A stretch of 64,000 nt of DNA from Limnohabitans sp. Jir72 (GCF_003063575.1 NZ_NESC01000006.1:62001-126000); one strand, 5' to 3'. Positions 26,119 through 35,811 are shown, counted from the first letter of the stretch. Program-made: numbers and translations. The notes: generated by a model from the sequence alone, not told the origin.

Positions 26119-27570
26119 ATGACCGACTCTTTTTCCAATTTATCGCTGGCGCCCACGCTGGCACGAGCCGTGGCCGAAATGGGCTACGAATCCATGACCC
26201 CTATCCAGGCCCAAGCCATTCCGGTGGTGTTGACGGGCCAGGACGTGATGGGCGCTGCCCAAACCGGCACAGGCAAAACGGCGGCGTTTTCGCTGCCTTT
26301 GCTGCAACGCCTGCTCAAACACGAAAACCCTTCTACATCGCCTGCTCGTCACCCGGTGCGCGCTTTGGTGCTCTTGCCCACGCGTGAGCTGGCCGATCAG
26401 GTGGCCCAACAAATCAAGATGTACGCCAAGTACACCCAGCTGCGCAGCGCGGTGGTCTTTGGCGGCATGGACATGAAGCCCCAGACCCTGGAGCTGAAAA
26501 AAGGCGTTGAGGTGCTGGTCGCCACGCCCGGTCGTTTGCTGGACCACATCGAAGCCAAAAACGCGGTCTTGAACCAAGTGGAATATGTGGTGCTGGACGA
26601 AGCCGACCGCATGCTGGACATCGGCTTTTTGCCCGATTTGCAGCGTATTCTGAGCTTCTTGCCCAAGCAACGCACCACTTTGTTGTTCTCGGCCACCTTC
26701 TCACCAGAGATCAAACGCCTGGCCGGCAGCTACCTGCAAAACCCGGTCACCATCGAAGTGGCACGCCCCAACGAAACCGCTTCCACCGTTGAGCAGCGCT
26801 TTTACGCCGCGCAAGACGATGACAAGCGCCGCGTGATCCGCAAGGTCTTGACCGACCGTGGCATCAAGCAAGCCTTCATCTTTGTCAACAGCAAGCTGGG
26901 CTGCGGCCGTTTGGCCCGTTCGCTGGAGCGAGAAGGCCTGCGCACGGCCGCCTTGCACGGCGACAAGAGCCAGGACGAGCGCCTGAAAGCCCTGGAAGCC
27001 TTCAAAAAGGGTGAAGTGGACCTGCTGGTCTGCACCGATGTGGCCGCCCGCGGCCTGGACATCAAGGACGTGCCTGCGGTGTTCAACTTCGATGTGCCCT
27101 TCAACGCCGAAGACTATGTGCACCGGATTGGTCGCACGGGCCGTGCCGGTGCTTCGGGCTTGGCCGTGACCCTGGTCAGCCCATCCGACACCCGCTTGGT
27201 CGGTGACATCGAAAAACTGATCAAGAAAAAGCTCGAGGTGGAAACCTTGCAGCTCGACGACCACCCCCGCTCGGGCGGTGAGCGCTCTGAGCGCGAGCGT
27301 TCGGACGAGCGCCCCCGTGGCCGTGCCTACGAAGGCCGACGCCGCGAAGAGTTCGATCCCCGCGACGCCATCGAGCCGCGTGAACGCCGTGGGGGCTTTC
27401 GGCCTGCGCCGGTCAACCGCGATCCCTTCTTTGAAAAGCCCTACGAAGCGCCTTCAGCCGATGCCGCGCCCAGCTGGGAGTCGGCCGCACCCAAGACGGC
27501 CCGGTCGTCGATTTCGGCCAACATCAAGCCCAAGCGCAAAGTGGCTGCGCTGTTCAAAACCAGCGAATGA
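26119..27570 (+). CDS. rhlE: DEAD-box RNA helicase, RhlE type
   Basis: A 483-residue ATP-dependent RNA helicase acting in ribosome maturation and RNA decay. Motifs are Q (MTPIQAQAIP), I (AQTGTGKTAA), Ia (PTRELA), Ib (TPGRLLDH), II (DEAD in VLDEADRML), III (SATF), V (ARGLDIKDVP) and VI (HRIGRTGRAG). The C-terminal ~100 residues are basic and rich in R/E/G (SERERSDERPRGR), the RNA-binding tail usual for RhlE. ATG 26119 follows a GACAAT-like -10. A GC hairpin lies right after the stop. Confidence 0.94.
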   Translation: MTDSFSNLSLAPTLARAVAEMGYESMTPIQAQAIPVVLTGQDVMGAAQTGTGKTAAFSLPLLQRLLKHENPSTSPARHPVRALVLLPTRELADQVAQQIKMYAKYTQLRSAVVFGGMDMKPQTLELKKGVEVLVATPGRLLDHIEAKNAVLNQVEYVVLDEADRMLDIGFLPDLQRILSFLPKQRTTLLFSATFSPEIKRLAGSYLQNPVTIEVARPNETASTVEQRFYAAQDDDKRRVIRKVLTDRGIKQAFIFVNSKLGCGRLARSLEREGLRTAALHGDKSQDERLKALEAFKKGEVDLLVCTDVAARGLDIKDVPAVFNFDVPFNAEDYVHRIGRTGRAGASGLAVTLVSPSDTRLVGDIEKLIKKKLEVETLQLDDHPRSGGERSERERSDERPRGRAYEGRRREEFDPRDAIEPRERRGGFRPAPVNRDPFFEKPYEAPSADAAPSWESAAPKTARSSISANIKPKRKVAALFKTSE

Positions 27571-27579
27571 TCGCCGCGC

Positions 27580-27602
27580 AAGCCCGGGCTTTACCCGGGC
27601 TT
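27580..27602 (+). other. GC-rich hairpin after rhlE
   Basis: A stem of AAGCCCGGG with CCCGGGCTT and a five-base loop lies 9 bp after the rhlE stop and 37 bp before the TonB receptor ATG. There is no T run. It may be a processing or weak termination structure separating the two genes. Confidence 0.45.
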
Positions 27603-27638
27603 CAAATGCTTGTCACCTGGCGCTGTCAAAATCGCGCC

Positions 27639-29807
27639 ATGCGTGAATTCCCCTCTTCCTCTTCAGTTACACCCCTGTTGGGCCATCTTCTGGCGGCTGG
27701 CTGCGTGGCTTGGCCTGCTTTGTCCATCGCCCAAACCGCTCCGGCCACCGACTTGGGGCGGATCGAGATCCGCAGCAACCGCAACAACGACACCGAAGTG
27801 CGCCGCGAGTCCACCGCGGCCAAGATCGTGATTGGCCGCGAAGAGATCGAAAAACAAGGCGACGCCACGTTGGGCGAAGTGCTCAAGCGCCTGCCGGGCG
27901 TGACGATCGGCGGTGCCCCCGGGCACGGTGGTGCGATCCGTATGCGGGGTTTGGGCAATGGCTATACACAAATCTTGCTGGACGGTGAGCGCATGCCGCC
28001 TGGTTTTTCGATTGATCAGCTGACGCCTGAGCAGGTCGAAAGGATTGAAATCATGCGTGCCCCAACGGCTGAGACCGGGGCGCGCGCCATTGCCGGGACG
28101 ATCAACATCGTCTTGCGCGAAGGGCAAAAAGGCACGCCAGACGACCTCAAGCTCACACGCAGCATGGAGCATGGGCAGCCTTCGAGTCAGGTCAATTGGG
28201 TGCACAACCTCCAAACCGAACCGATCAGCGGCACCTTCACCCTGTCGGCCATGGACACCTACCGTGCCGATGAAAGTACGACGGTGACCGAGTCCTCAGA
28301 TATCACAGACCGCATACGCGAAGCCAGCAGCCTGGGCCACCGCAAGGCGGTCAATGCCAATGCCCGCTTGCAATGGAAAGGCGAGCAAGGCCGCAGCCTG
28401 ACTTTGACGCCGTTTGTGGTGTATTCGGAATACGACAACCGAGGCCAGATCGCGGTACGCACCACCGAGGGCACACCGGTGTCCGATGCCGTGCAAACGC
28501 AAAGCGCCAGCCGCTTCACGATGGCGCGGCTCAACGGCCAGTGGACGGAAAAGTTGACGGCCGATGACCGCCTGGATGTGCGCTTTGGCGCGGGTCAGAC
28601 CACCTACGATTACCGTTTGGACCAAACGGGTGCCACAGGCGCCACTGCGGGAAGCGGGCAGGCCTTGTTGCGCAACGGGTTTGAAACCCAGAGCTTTGTG
28701 GACAAGAGCTACAGCCTCAACGGCAAATGGAGCCGGGCCTTGGACAACGGCCACCAGATCGTGAGTGGCCTGGAGTTGGAGCAGGTGCACCGGGACGAGC
28801 AGGGCAATGCCGCCGCCTCTGAAGATGCAGGCAATTTGCAGGCCAGCACACGTCGCTGGGCGATCTATTCGCAAGACGAATTCAACATCAACCCGCAATG
28901 GTCCGCCTATGGGGGCTTGCGCTATGAAAACTTGCTGACCGAAGGCACGGTCAATGGCGTGCTCAAGCACAACGAGAGTTCTGTCCTCACGCCGCTCTTG
29001 CATGCAGTGTTCAAGCCTGATCCGCAAAAGCGTGACCAGATCCGCATGAGCCTCACACGCAGCTACAAGACCCCAACGCTTTACCAGCTGGTGGCGCGCT
29101 ATGTGCCTTCGCTGGGCGAGAACAGCTGGACCCAAGCCGACCGCACCGGTAACCCCGATCTCAAGCCTGAGCTGGCGACGGGTGTGGACTTGGCGTTTGA
29201 GCGCTATCTGGAGCAAGGCGGCATGCTCAGTGCCAATGTGTTTCGGCGCAACATCAGCAACTTGATCCGGTCGACCACCCGCTTCAATGAGAGCACTGGG
29301 CGTTACGTCTCATCGCCCACCAATGTGGGCAATGCCATCACCGAAGGTGTGGAGCTGGAAGCGAAGTTCCGGCTGGACCAATGGGTGGCCGGGGCCTTGC
29401 CCGTGGACCTGCGGGCCAACGCCAGCTTTTTCCACTCCAAGGTCCAGGACGTGCTGGGCCCCAACAACCGGCTGGACCAACAACCTGACATGACGGCCAA
29501 CCTGGGCGGCGACTACCGGCTGCGCGGCCTGCCCTTGACCTTGGGTGGCAACGTCAACTGGAACCCCGCCTACGACACCCGCCGCACCGACCAGCAATGG
29601 GCTTACCAAGGTGCCAAGCGGGTGGTGGATGTGTATGGCCTGTGGCGCCTGTCGCCCTCGGCCGGGTTGCGCCTGACGGTGAGCAACCTGACACCCTTGG
29701 ACTACATCACGGGTTCGACCTTCCGCAACGGCGCGCAGTACGAGTCGGCCACCACCACGGCGCACAACTGGCGCAACATCCAACTGCGTCTGGAAATGAA
29801 AATCTGA
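27639..29807 (+). CDS. TonB-dependent outer-membrane receptor
   Basis: A 722-residue receptor with signal peptide (about residue 30; the ALSIAQ region), TonB-box/plug domain (VLKRLPGVTIGG, GLGNGYTQILLDGERMP, EIMRAPTAETGARAIAG) and a beta-barrel whose C-terminal strand ends NIQLRLEMKI. The plug residues ERIEIMRAPT resemble ferric siderophore, colicin or oligosaccharide receptors. The substrate is not evident. The ATG at 27639 starts a normal signal peptide; the in-frame ATG further upstream lies on the rhlE stop and adds non-conserved residues. No Fur box was recognised upstream. Confidence 0.88.
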   Translation: MREFPSSSSVTPLLGHLLAAGCVAWPALSIAQTAPATDLGRIEIRSNRNNDTEVRRESTAAKIVIGREEIEKQGDATLGEVLKRLPGVTIGGAPGHGGAIRMRGLGNGYTQILLDGERMPPGFSIDQLTPEQVERIEIMRAPTAETGARAIAGTINIVLREGQKGTPDDLKLTRSMEHGQPSSQVNWVHNLQTEPISGTFTLSAMDTYRADESTTVTESSDITDRIREASSLGHRKAVNANARLQWKGEQGRSLTLTPFVVYSEYDNRGQIAVRTTEGTPVSDAVQTQSASRFTMARLNGQWTEKLTADDRLDVRFGAGQTTYDYRLDQTGATGATAGSGQALLRNGFETQSFVDKSYSLNGKWSRALDNGHQIVSGLELEQVHRDEQGNAAASEDAGNLQASTRRWAIYSQDEFNINPQWSAYGGLRYENLLTEGTVNGVLKHNESSVLTPLLHAVFKPDPQKRDQIRMSLTRSYKTPTLYQLVARYVPSLGENSWTQADRTGNPDLKPELATGVDLAFERYLEQGGMLSANVFRRNISNLIRSTTRFNESTGRYVSSPTNVGNAITEGVELEAKFRLDQWVAGALPVDLRANASFFHSKVQDVLGPNNRLDQQPDMTANLGGDYRLRGLPLTLGGNVNWNPAYDTRRTDQQWAYQGAKRVVDVYGLWRLSPSAGLRLTVSNLTPLDYITGSTFRNGAQYESATTTAHNWRNIQLRLEMKI

Positions 29808-29902
29808 TCGCTGTGCAGGCTGAGCCCTGGCTGTCTCGCATTGGGCAGCCCGGGCACAGCCGCTGTGCCAAGATGGTGTGATCTGTTTTCAGGAGACTTC
29901 AC

Positions 29903-30775
29903 ATGGCCATCAAAGACGCCGCTTGGCACAACCGCATGTACAACAACCGTGCCTTGGTGCCGGATTTTGCAGACCACTTTGACCATTGGCGCAAAGCCTC
30001 TGAAGAGGCGCGCCAGACGCTCAAGCCCCAGCTGGACTTGCGCTTTGGCGAAGGCCCCAAAGAGACGCTGGATGTGTTCCCAGCCCCCCGCGCAGGCGCA
30101 CCGGTGGTGGTGTTCATCCACGGTGGCTACTGGCGCAGTCTGGACAAGGCCGACCATTCCTTTGTGGCCCCCGCCTTGCGCGATATGGGCGCCTGTGTGG
30201 TGGTGGTCAACTACGACCTGTGTCCTGGCACCGAGGCCCAGCCCGTCACCGTCCCCGACATCGCGGTGCAAATGAGCCGAGCCTTGGCTTGGGTCTGGCG
30301 CCACATTGGCGAGCACGGCGGTGACCGCAGCAACATCACCGTGATCGGCCATTCGGCCGGTGGGCATCTGGCAGCCATGCTGTTGGCGTGCGACTGGAAA
30401 AAAGTCGGTCGCGATTTGCCCGCAGGCTTGGTGCGCAAAGTCATGTCCATCTCGGGTTTGTACGACCTGGAGCCGGTGCGCAAAACACCTTTTGTGCAAG
30501 CCGATTTGCGCATCACCCCCAGCCATGTGCGCATGGCCAGCCCGGCCAAATGGCAGCGCCCCTCCAAGGGCGTGCTTTACACGCTGGTGGGCGGTGACGA
30601 GAGCCCCGAGTTCTTGCGCCACAACCGCTTGATCCATCAGGCCTGGGGCCCCAAGACCGTGCCGGTTTGCGAAGACCTGCCTGGCCTGAACCATTTCAGC
30701 ATCGTGACCGACCTCACTCGGCCTGGCTCACGCTTGCATGGTCTGGCGCAGGCCCTGATTCAGCAACGCGCTTGA
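29903..30775 (+). CDS. Alpha/beta hydrolase, kynurenine-formamidase-like
   Basis: A 290-residue alpha/beta-fold hydrolase. It has the oxyanion HGGYW motif (in VFIHGGYWRSL), the nucleophile elbow GHSAGGHL, and later an aspartate and a histidine (NHFSIV). HGGxW plus GHSAGxH is characteristic of the kynurenine formamidase/arylformamidase and carboxylesterase groups. The enzyme could hydrolyse N-formylkynurenine or a similar ester/amide. No other tryptophan-degradation gene is nearby, so substrate remains open. Its stop is 2 bp before the start of the next gene. Confidence 0.82.
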   Translation: MAIKDAAWHNRMYNNRALVPDFADHFDHWRKASEEARQTLKPQLDLRFGEGPKETLDVFPAPRAGAPVVVFIHGGYWRSLDKADHSFVAPALRDMGACVVVVNYDLCPGTEAQPVTVPDIAVQMSRALAWVWRHIGEHGGDRSNITVIGHSAGGHLAAMLLACDWKKVGRDLPAGLVRKVMSISGLYDLEPVRKTPFVQADLRITPSHVRMASPAKWQRPSKGVLYTLVGGDESPEFLRHNRLIHQAWGPKTVPVCEDLPGLNHFSIVTDLTRPGSRLHGLAQALIQQRA

Positions 30776-30777
30776 GC

Positions 30778-31509
30778 GTGCACGAGTGGCTCTACCCCTT
30801 GGGGGTGGTCTTGCTGGGCTACACCGTGCTGGGCCTGACGGGCTTTGGCTCTGCCCTGGTCATCGTGCCCCTGCTGGCCTGGCAGTGGCCTTTGCCCGAA
30901 GTGGTGGCCATGACCTTGCTGATGGACGTGCCCGCATCGGCATTTCACAGCGGCCTCAACTGGCGACAAGTGCAGTGGCGTGAATTGCGCCGCCTGCTGC
31001 CTGGCCTGCTGGCGGGCACGCTGCTGGGCTTGTGGTTGATGCAGCACATGCAGGCGCGTTGGCCCTTGCTGGTGCTGGGGCTGTATGTGGCCGCTGTTGG
31101 TGTGAACGCTTTGCGCCCGGCCGCTCAGGCGCGGGCCCAACCCGCCCTGTGGTGGGCGGGGCCGGTGGGTACGGCCATTGGCGTGGTGGAGCTGATTTTT
31201 GGCACCGCAGGCCCCTTGGTGGTAGCTTGGCTCAGCCGCCGCTTGAGCGATGTGCAACAGGTCCGGGCCAGCATTCCCATGATCATCACCGTGGCGGCCA
31301 GCACGGTCCTGATCGGCATGGCCTGGGAAGGGCGCCTGAGCAGTGCCGTGATCTGGCAGCGTTGGGCTGCGTTGATCGGGGTGGCTTTGTTGGGCGTGTG
31401 GCTGGGCCACCGCGTGGCGCACCGGGTGCCGGTGCCACGCTTGCGGCAGATCATCTGCGGCTTGCTGGTGGTCAGCGGCTTGATGCTGGCGCTCAGAGCC
31501 TTGGCTTGA
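30778..31509 (+). CDS. Sulfite exporter TauE/SafE family membrane protein
   Basis: A 243-residue membrane protein with about eight helices in two similar halves, as in TSUP (TauE/SafE) transporters. Motifs include LTGFGSALVIVPLLAWQWP and VELIFGTAGPLVVAWLSRRL. Members export sulfite, sulfoacetate or other organic anions. Start: GTG 30778 is 2 bp after the hydrolase stop; TTG 30772 is an alternative, while longer in-frame starts lie within the hydrolase gene. Probably co-transcribed with the hydrolase. Confidence 0.82.
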   Translation: MHEWLYPLGVVLLGYTVLGLTGFGSALVIVPLLAWQWPLPEVVAMTLLMDVPASAFHSGLNWRQVQWRELRRLLPGLLAGTLLGLWLMQHMQARWPLLVLGLYVAAVGVNALRPAAQARAQPALWWAGPVGTAIGVVELIFGTAGPLVVAWLSRRLSDVQQVRASIPMIITVAASTVLIGMAWEGRLSSAVIWQRWAALIGVALLGVWLGHRVAHRVPVPRLRQIICGLLVVSGLMLALRALA

Positions 31510-31514
31510 TTCAC

Positions 31515-31541
31515 AAAAAAGGGGAGCCCGTGGCTCCCCTT
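31515..31541 (-). terminator. Terminator of guaC (shared hairpin)
   Basis: Stem AGGGGAGCC with GGCTCCCCT (31520-31528 and 31532-31540), loop CGT. On the minus strand it is followed by a run of T (complement of the A run at 31515-31520), as expected downstream of guaC. It may also stop the TauE transcript. Confidence 0.85.
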
Positions 31542-31561
31542 GGTGTGAACGCCCAAATGGT

Positions 31562-32539
31562 TTACATCAACAGGTGTTCCCCGGCGTTGTCACCGCCCAG
31601 CGTGACGTAGTTCACCTTGCGGATGTCCATCAGCTTGGTGCCACCCGCGTAGCTGATCGAGCTTTGCACGTCTTGTTCCATCTCGATCAGGGTGTTGGCC
31701 AGCTTGCCCTTGATCGGCTCCAGAATGCGCTTGCCTTCCACGTGCTTGTACTCGCCCTTGTTGAAGTCAGACGCTGAGCCGTAGTACTCCTTGAACATCT
31801 CGCCATCGACCTCGACGGTCTTGCCGGGCGACTCTTCGTGGCCCGCAAACAGCGAGCCGATCATGACCATGCTCGCGCCAAAGCGGATGCTCTTGGCGAT
31901 GTCGCCATGGCTGCGGATGCCGCCGTCGGCAATGATGGGCTTGGTCGCGACGCGGGCGCACCACTTGAGCGCCGACAACTGCCAGCCGCCCGTACCAAAA
32001 CCGGTCTTGAGCTTGGTGATGCACACCTTGCCGGGGCCCACGCCCACTTTGGTCGCGTCAGCGCCCCAGTTTTCCAGGTCGATCACGGCTTCGGGCGTGG
32101 CCACGTTGCCTGCGATCACAAAGCTCTTGGGCAGCTTGGCCTTGATGTAGCCAATCATGTCGCGCACGCTGTCGGCATGGCCGTGGGCGATGTCGATGGT
32201 GATGTACTCGGGCACCAGGTTTTCAGCGGCCAGCTGGTCCACCGTGGCACGGTCCGGGGCTTTGACGCCCAGCGAGATCGAGGCGTAAACACCTTTGGCG
32301 TGCATGTCGCGCACGAACTGGACGTTGTCCAGGTCAAAGCGGTGCATGACGTAGAAGTAATCGTTTTGCGCCATCCACAGGCAGATCGACTCGTCCACCA
32401 CCGTTTTCATGTTGGCAGGCACCACCGGCAGGCGGAACTTGCGGCCACCCAGCTCGACGCCCGCATCGCACTCGGAACGGCTTTCCACGCGGCACTTGCG
32501 TGGCAAAAGCAGGATGTTGTCGTAATCAAAAATTTCCAT
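31562..32539 (-). CDS. guaC: GMP reductase
   Basis: A 325-residue GMP reductase that converts GMP to IMP with NADPH. It has the IMPDH-fold core with the catalytic [11 protein letters not shown] loop, IDIAHGHAD, the flavin-free [12 protein letters not shown] phosphate site and the ending YVTLGGDN. Length fits the shorter GuaC class (about 326) rather than E. coli GuaC (347) or IMPDH (about 490). ATG 32539 was used; a longer in-frame start upstream would absorb the structured leader. It links purine salvage enzymes here to the adenylate/guanylate balance. Confidence 0.93.
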   Translation of the reverse strand: MEIFDYDNILLLPRKCRVESRSECDAGVELGGRKFRLPVVPANMKTVVDESICLWMAQNDYFYVMHRFDLDNVQFVRDMHAKGVYASISLGVKAPDRATVDQLAAENLVPEYITIDIAHGHADSVRDMIGYIKAKLPKSFVIAGNVATPEAVIDLENWGADATKVGVGPGKVCITKLKTGFGTGGWQLSALKWCARVATKPIIADGGIRSHGDIAKSIRFGASMVMIGSLFAGHEESPGKTVEVDGEMFKEYYGSASDFNKGEYKHVEGKRILEPIKGKLANTLIEMEQDVQSSISYAGGTKLMDIRKVNYVTLGGDNAGEHLLM

Positions 32540-32641
32540 GAGAAAACCAAGCTCCAAAAAAGGATTCGTTGAAAGAACGAGTGAGCGCTTGGCCTGGCCG
32601 GTTTTTTGGCCCCTGTGGTGAACCCATTGCAGGTTCAGGGC

Positions 32642-32675
32642 AAAAAAAACCGGGCGCAAGAATCTTGGGCCCGGT
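32642..32675 (-). terminator. Terminator-like stem-loop upstream of guaC
   Basis: Read on the minus strand, ACCGGGC pairs with GCCCGGT around an inner CAAG/CTTG stem, followed by eight T. It is a well-formed intrinsic terminator located about 105-135 nt before the guaC ATG. It may end the remnant relE transcript or act as a leader attenuator for guaC; no ligand-binding aptamer was recognised. Confidence 0.7.
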
Positions 32676-32766
32676 GGCTGATTCTACCCGTTTTGTCGGT
32701 GCCTAATTTTTCAGCAGGCTGGCTTTTTCAGTGACGTTTGGTCGGGTTCTTGGTCGAGTCGTCCAC

Positions 32767-33036
32767 TCATTGAGCCAGGTGAGCGCTTGCCGATTGGTAA
32801 ACCGCACTGTCTTCACGTTTGATCGCGGCCATCACCATCACGATCAAAACACCATCTTGCATGAGGTCAACCAGTCGATAAGCTTGTTTGCAAAGTTTGA
32901 TTTTGTAGTGCCCCGCCTCAAGACCCCTGCAATTGACCGCCCTGCACATGGGGTTGTTCAGTGTCTTGGCAGCGCATGCCATGGCGAGCATGGCCGTTCG
33001 ATTCGGAGAATTCGCGCTTGAGTTCAGCGCGATGGC
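32767..33036 (-). pseudogene. RelE/ParE-superfamily toxin remnant
   Basis: The minus-strand frame carries a RelE-like C-terminal half: NCRGLEAGHYKIKL, then YRLV, MQDGVLIVMVMAAIKRED and AVYQSAS. These match the order of conserved RelE elements (GxxxxxYKIKL, YRLVY, KRE, VY). The N-terminal half is not in the same frame; an AELKREF stretch lies in another frame, which suggests a frameshift. The YRLVY element reads YRLVDL here. No intact RelB partner was found in the following ~250 bases. It is best read as a decayed toxin gene, probably not functional. Confidence 0.55.
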
Positions 33037-33258
33037 TCAGTGGTGAGTGGGCTTGGGACGCACGTCGATTTTCAGACGTGGGACATCGCTGCGGGTTGCC
33101 GCGGGCCAATTGGCATGTGCGACCGATGATGAGGCGACCATGCCCAGTTGCGCCGATCCGCACTCGTACGAGCCCGTGGTGCTGGGTTTGTACATGTAGC
33201 AGGCCAGTCGGCTGAACAACTGTGAGACGGGAAATCTTGAAAAAGGTAAAAGTTTCAT
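33037..33258 (-). other. Possible small ORF of unknown identity
   Basis: A 73-codon minus-strand frame starting at ATG 33258 with no ribosome-binding site I can support and no recognised family. It ends directly against the relE remnant frame. Composition is Ser/Pro/Lys rich. It may be a decayed antitoxin or noise; the surrounding 870-bp gap (32540-33411) otherwise holds only the terminator-like structure and the toxin remnant. Confidence 0.25.
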
Positions 33259-33411
33259 CTTGAACGGCTTGATGAATAAACTGTGTATACAGTATGCGCT
33301 TTTATTTGAATGTTTGCATCTCTCGAAAACCCTCGTTTGTAATGGTATGTAAGTCCTTGGCCAGCTTGAGCAAGCCAGGCCAGTGGGGTGCGCCTCCTAC
33401 AATCTCCCCCT

Positions 33412-35811
33412 ATGCTGTCAGACACCTCCACAAACACCTCTTCCCCCTTGCTCGCCCAGCTCAACGACGAGCAACACCGGGCAGTGGCCTTGCCGCCCGA
33501 GCACGCGCTGATTTTGGCGGGGGCCGGTTCGGGCAAGACGCGGGTGTTGACCACGCGCATCGCCTGGTTGTTGCAGACTTCGCAGGTCTCGCCCGGCGGC
33601 ATTTTGGCGGTGACTTTCACCAACAAGGCCGCCAAGGAGATGAAGCTGCGTTTGCAGTCCATGCTGCCGGTGAATGTGAACGCCATGTGGATTGGCACTT
33701 TTCACGGGCTTTGCAACCGCTTTTTGCGGGCGCATTACCAGCTGGCGGGCTTGCCGCAGACGTTTCAGATCTTGGACACACAAGACCAGTTGTCGGCCGT
33801 CAAGCGCCTGTGCAAGCAGTTCAATGTGGACGAAGACCGCTTTCCGCCCAAACAATTGCAGTATTTCATCTCGGGCTGCAAGGAAGACGGCCAGCGCCCG
33901 GGCGATGTGACGGTGCGCGACGACGAGACCCGCCGCAAGGTGGAGTTGTACCAGCTGTACGAAGAGCAATGCCAGCGCGAAGGCGTGGTGGACTTTGGTG
34001 AGTTGATGCTGCGCTCGTTTGAGCTGCTGCGCGACAACGTGCATGTGCGCGAGCATTACCGCCGCCGTTTCCGGCACATTTTGGTGGATGAGTTTCAAGA
34101 CACCAACAAGCTGCAATACGCCTGGCTCAAGCAGCTGGCCGGTTTGCCAGGCGAGGGGGGAGAGTGCGCCATCTTGGCCGTGGGCGACGACGACCAGAGC
34201 ATTTACGCCTTTCGGGGTGCCCGCGTGGGCAACATGGCCGACTTTGTGCGCGAGTTTCAGGTGCAGCACCAGATCAAGCTGGAGCAGAACTACCGCAGCT
34301 ACAGCAACATCCTCGACTCGGCCAATCACCTGATCAGCCACAACAAGACCCGGCTGGGCAAAACCCTGCGAACAGACCAAGGCGCAGGCGAGCCGGTGCG
34401 GGTGGTGGAGTCACCGTCTGACTTTGCAGAAGCGCAATGGCTGGTGGAAGAGCTGCGCCAGTTGGTCAAGCAAGACGGTTTTGAGCGCAAGGAAGTGGCC
34501 TTGCTGTACCGCAGCAACGCGCAAAGCCGGGTGCTGGAAACTGCGCTGTTCAATGCCGGATTTCCGTACCGTGTGTATGGCGGTTTGCGCTTTTTTGAGC
34601 GGGCCGAGATCAAGCACGCGCTGGCCTATTTGCGCCTGATGGAGAACCCCAACGACGACACCAGCTTTTTGCGGGTGGTCAACTTTCCGCCACGCGGCAT
34701 CGGTGCGCGCAGCATCGAGCAGTTGCAAGACGCTGCCCGTGCCGCAGGCTGTTCGTTGCATGACGCCGTGAGCGCCACCACCGGCAAGGCCGGGGCCAAT
34801 CTGGCCGCGTTTGTGGCCATGGTCGATGTGTTGCGCGAGCAGACCCAAGGCATGACCTTGCGCGAGATCATCGACTTGGTGCTGGACAAGACCGGCTTGG
34901 TCAACCACTACCGCGCCGAAAAAGAAGGTGCGGACCGGGTGGAGAACTTGGAAGAACTGGTCAACGCGGCCGAGAGCTTTGTCACGCAAGAAGGCTTTGG
35001 CCGCAGTGCCGTGGCCCTTCCTCAAGGTTTGTCGCAAAGCCCGGCCAGTCAGGGATTGGGTGGCGATGCGCCTGCAGCCACGGACGAATTCATTGAAGAC
35101 GGCGTGATCATGAGCCCGCTGGCAGCTTTCTTGACGCATGCCTCGCTGGAAGCAGGTGACAACCAAGCGCAGGCCGGTGAAGACGCGGTGCAACTGATGA
35201 CGGTGCACGCCAGCAAGGGCCTGGAGTTCGACGCGGTGTTCATCACTGGCCTCGAAGAAGGCTTGTTCCCGCACGAAAATGCCATGAATGATTTTGACGG
35301 CCTCGAAGAAGAGCGCCGCCTGATGTATGTGGCGATTACCCGCGCCCGCAAGCGCCTGTACCTGAGCCATTCGCAAACCCGCATGTTGCACGGTCAGACC
35401 CGTTACAACCTGAAAAGCCGCTTTCTGGACGAGTTGCCCGAAGAATGCCTGAAGTGGGTGACGCCCAAGAACGCAGGTTTTTCCAACTTGGGCTCGTCCA
35501 GTGGTGGTGGTGGTGGCTTTGGCGGGGGCGGTGCCTGGGGCCAAACCCCGGCGCAAAACCGCCATGCCCGCCCGGCCTGGGGTCAGAGCAGCCTCAGCAC
35601 CGAGACGTACAAGAGCCCGCCTGTGCCGGTGCAAAAAGCCGAGCCCGAGCACGGCATCACCGCAGGCAAGCAAGTCTTTCACACCAAGTTTGGCGAAGGC
35701 AAAGTGCTGGCGGTGGAGGGCGCCGGTGCCGATGCGCGTGCCCAGGTGAACTTCCCGCGCCACGGCGTGAAATGGCTGGCGCTGAGCGTGGCCAAATTGA
35801 CCATCGTTTGA
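33412..35811 (+). CDS. uvrD: DNA helicase II (UvrD)
   Basis: A 799-residue superfamily 1A helicase that unwinds 3'-to-5' in nucleotide-excision and mismatch repair. The Walker A (AGAGSGKTRVL), motif Ia/Ib, Walker B (ILVDEFQDTN), GDDDQSIYAFRGA, motif IV-VI (TVHASKGLEFD, YVAITRARKRL) and the C-terminal Tudor-like segment (TKFGEGKVLAVEG) are seen. It is therefore UvrD rather than Rep. ATG 33412 has a TACAAT element at 33398-33403 just before it, consistent with a very short leader. slyD follows 22 bp after the stop. Confidence 0.94.
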   Translation: MLSDTSTNTSSPLLAQLNDEQHRAVALPPEHALILAGAGSGKTRVLTTRIAWLLQTSQVSPGGILAVTFTNKAAKEMKLRLQSMLPVNVNAMWIGTFHGLCNRFLRAHYQLAGLPQTFQILDTQDQLSAVKRLCKQFNVDEDRFPPKQLQYFISGCKEDGQRPGDVTVRDDETRRKVELYQLYEEQCQREGVVDFGELMLRSFELLRDNVHVREHYRRRFRHILVDEFQDTNKLQYAWLKQLAGLPGEGGECAILAVGDDDQSIYAFRGARVGNMADFVREFQVQHQIKLEQNYRSYSNILDSANHLISHNKTRLGKTLRTDQGAGEPVRVVESPSDFAEAQWLVEELRQLVKQDGFERKEVALLYRSNAQSRVLETALFNAGFPYRVYGGLRFFERAEIKHALAYLRLMENPNDDTSFLRVVNFPPRGIGARSIEQLQDAARAAGCSLHDAVSATTGKAGANLAAFVAMVDVLREQTQGMTLREIIDLVLDKTGLVNHYRAEKEGADRVENLEELVNAAESFVTQEGFGRSAVALPQGLSQSPASQGLGGDAPAATDEFIEDGVIMSPLAAFLTHASLEAGDNQAQAGEDAVQLMTVHASKGLEFDAVFITGLEEGLFPHENAMNDFDGLEEERRLMYVAITRARKRLYLSHSQTRMLHGQTRYNLKSRFLDELPEECLKWVTPKNAGFSNLGSSSGGGGGFGGGGAWGQTPAQNRHARPAWGQSSLSTETYKSPPVPVQKAEPEHGITAGKQVFHTKFGEGKVLAVEGAGADARAQVNFPRHGVKWLALSVAKLTIV

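Noticed and set aside
32731..33021. Plus-strand open frame in the guaC-uvrD gap
   Set aside because: No family or ribosome site; it is antisense to the relE-like frame, which has recognisable motifs.
33281..33292. CTG-TGTATA-CAG palindrome upstream of uvrD, resembling a LexA box
   Set aside because: The spacing is six bases where the SOS box needs about ten, and it lies about 120 bp upstream of uvrD. Not claimed as an SOS site.
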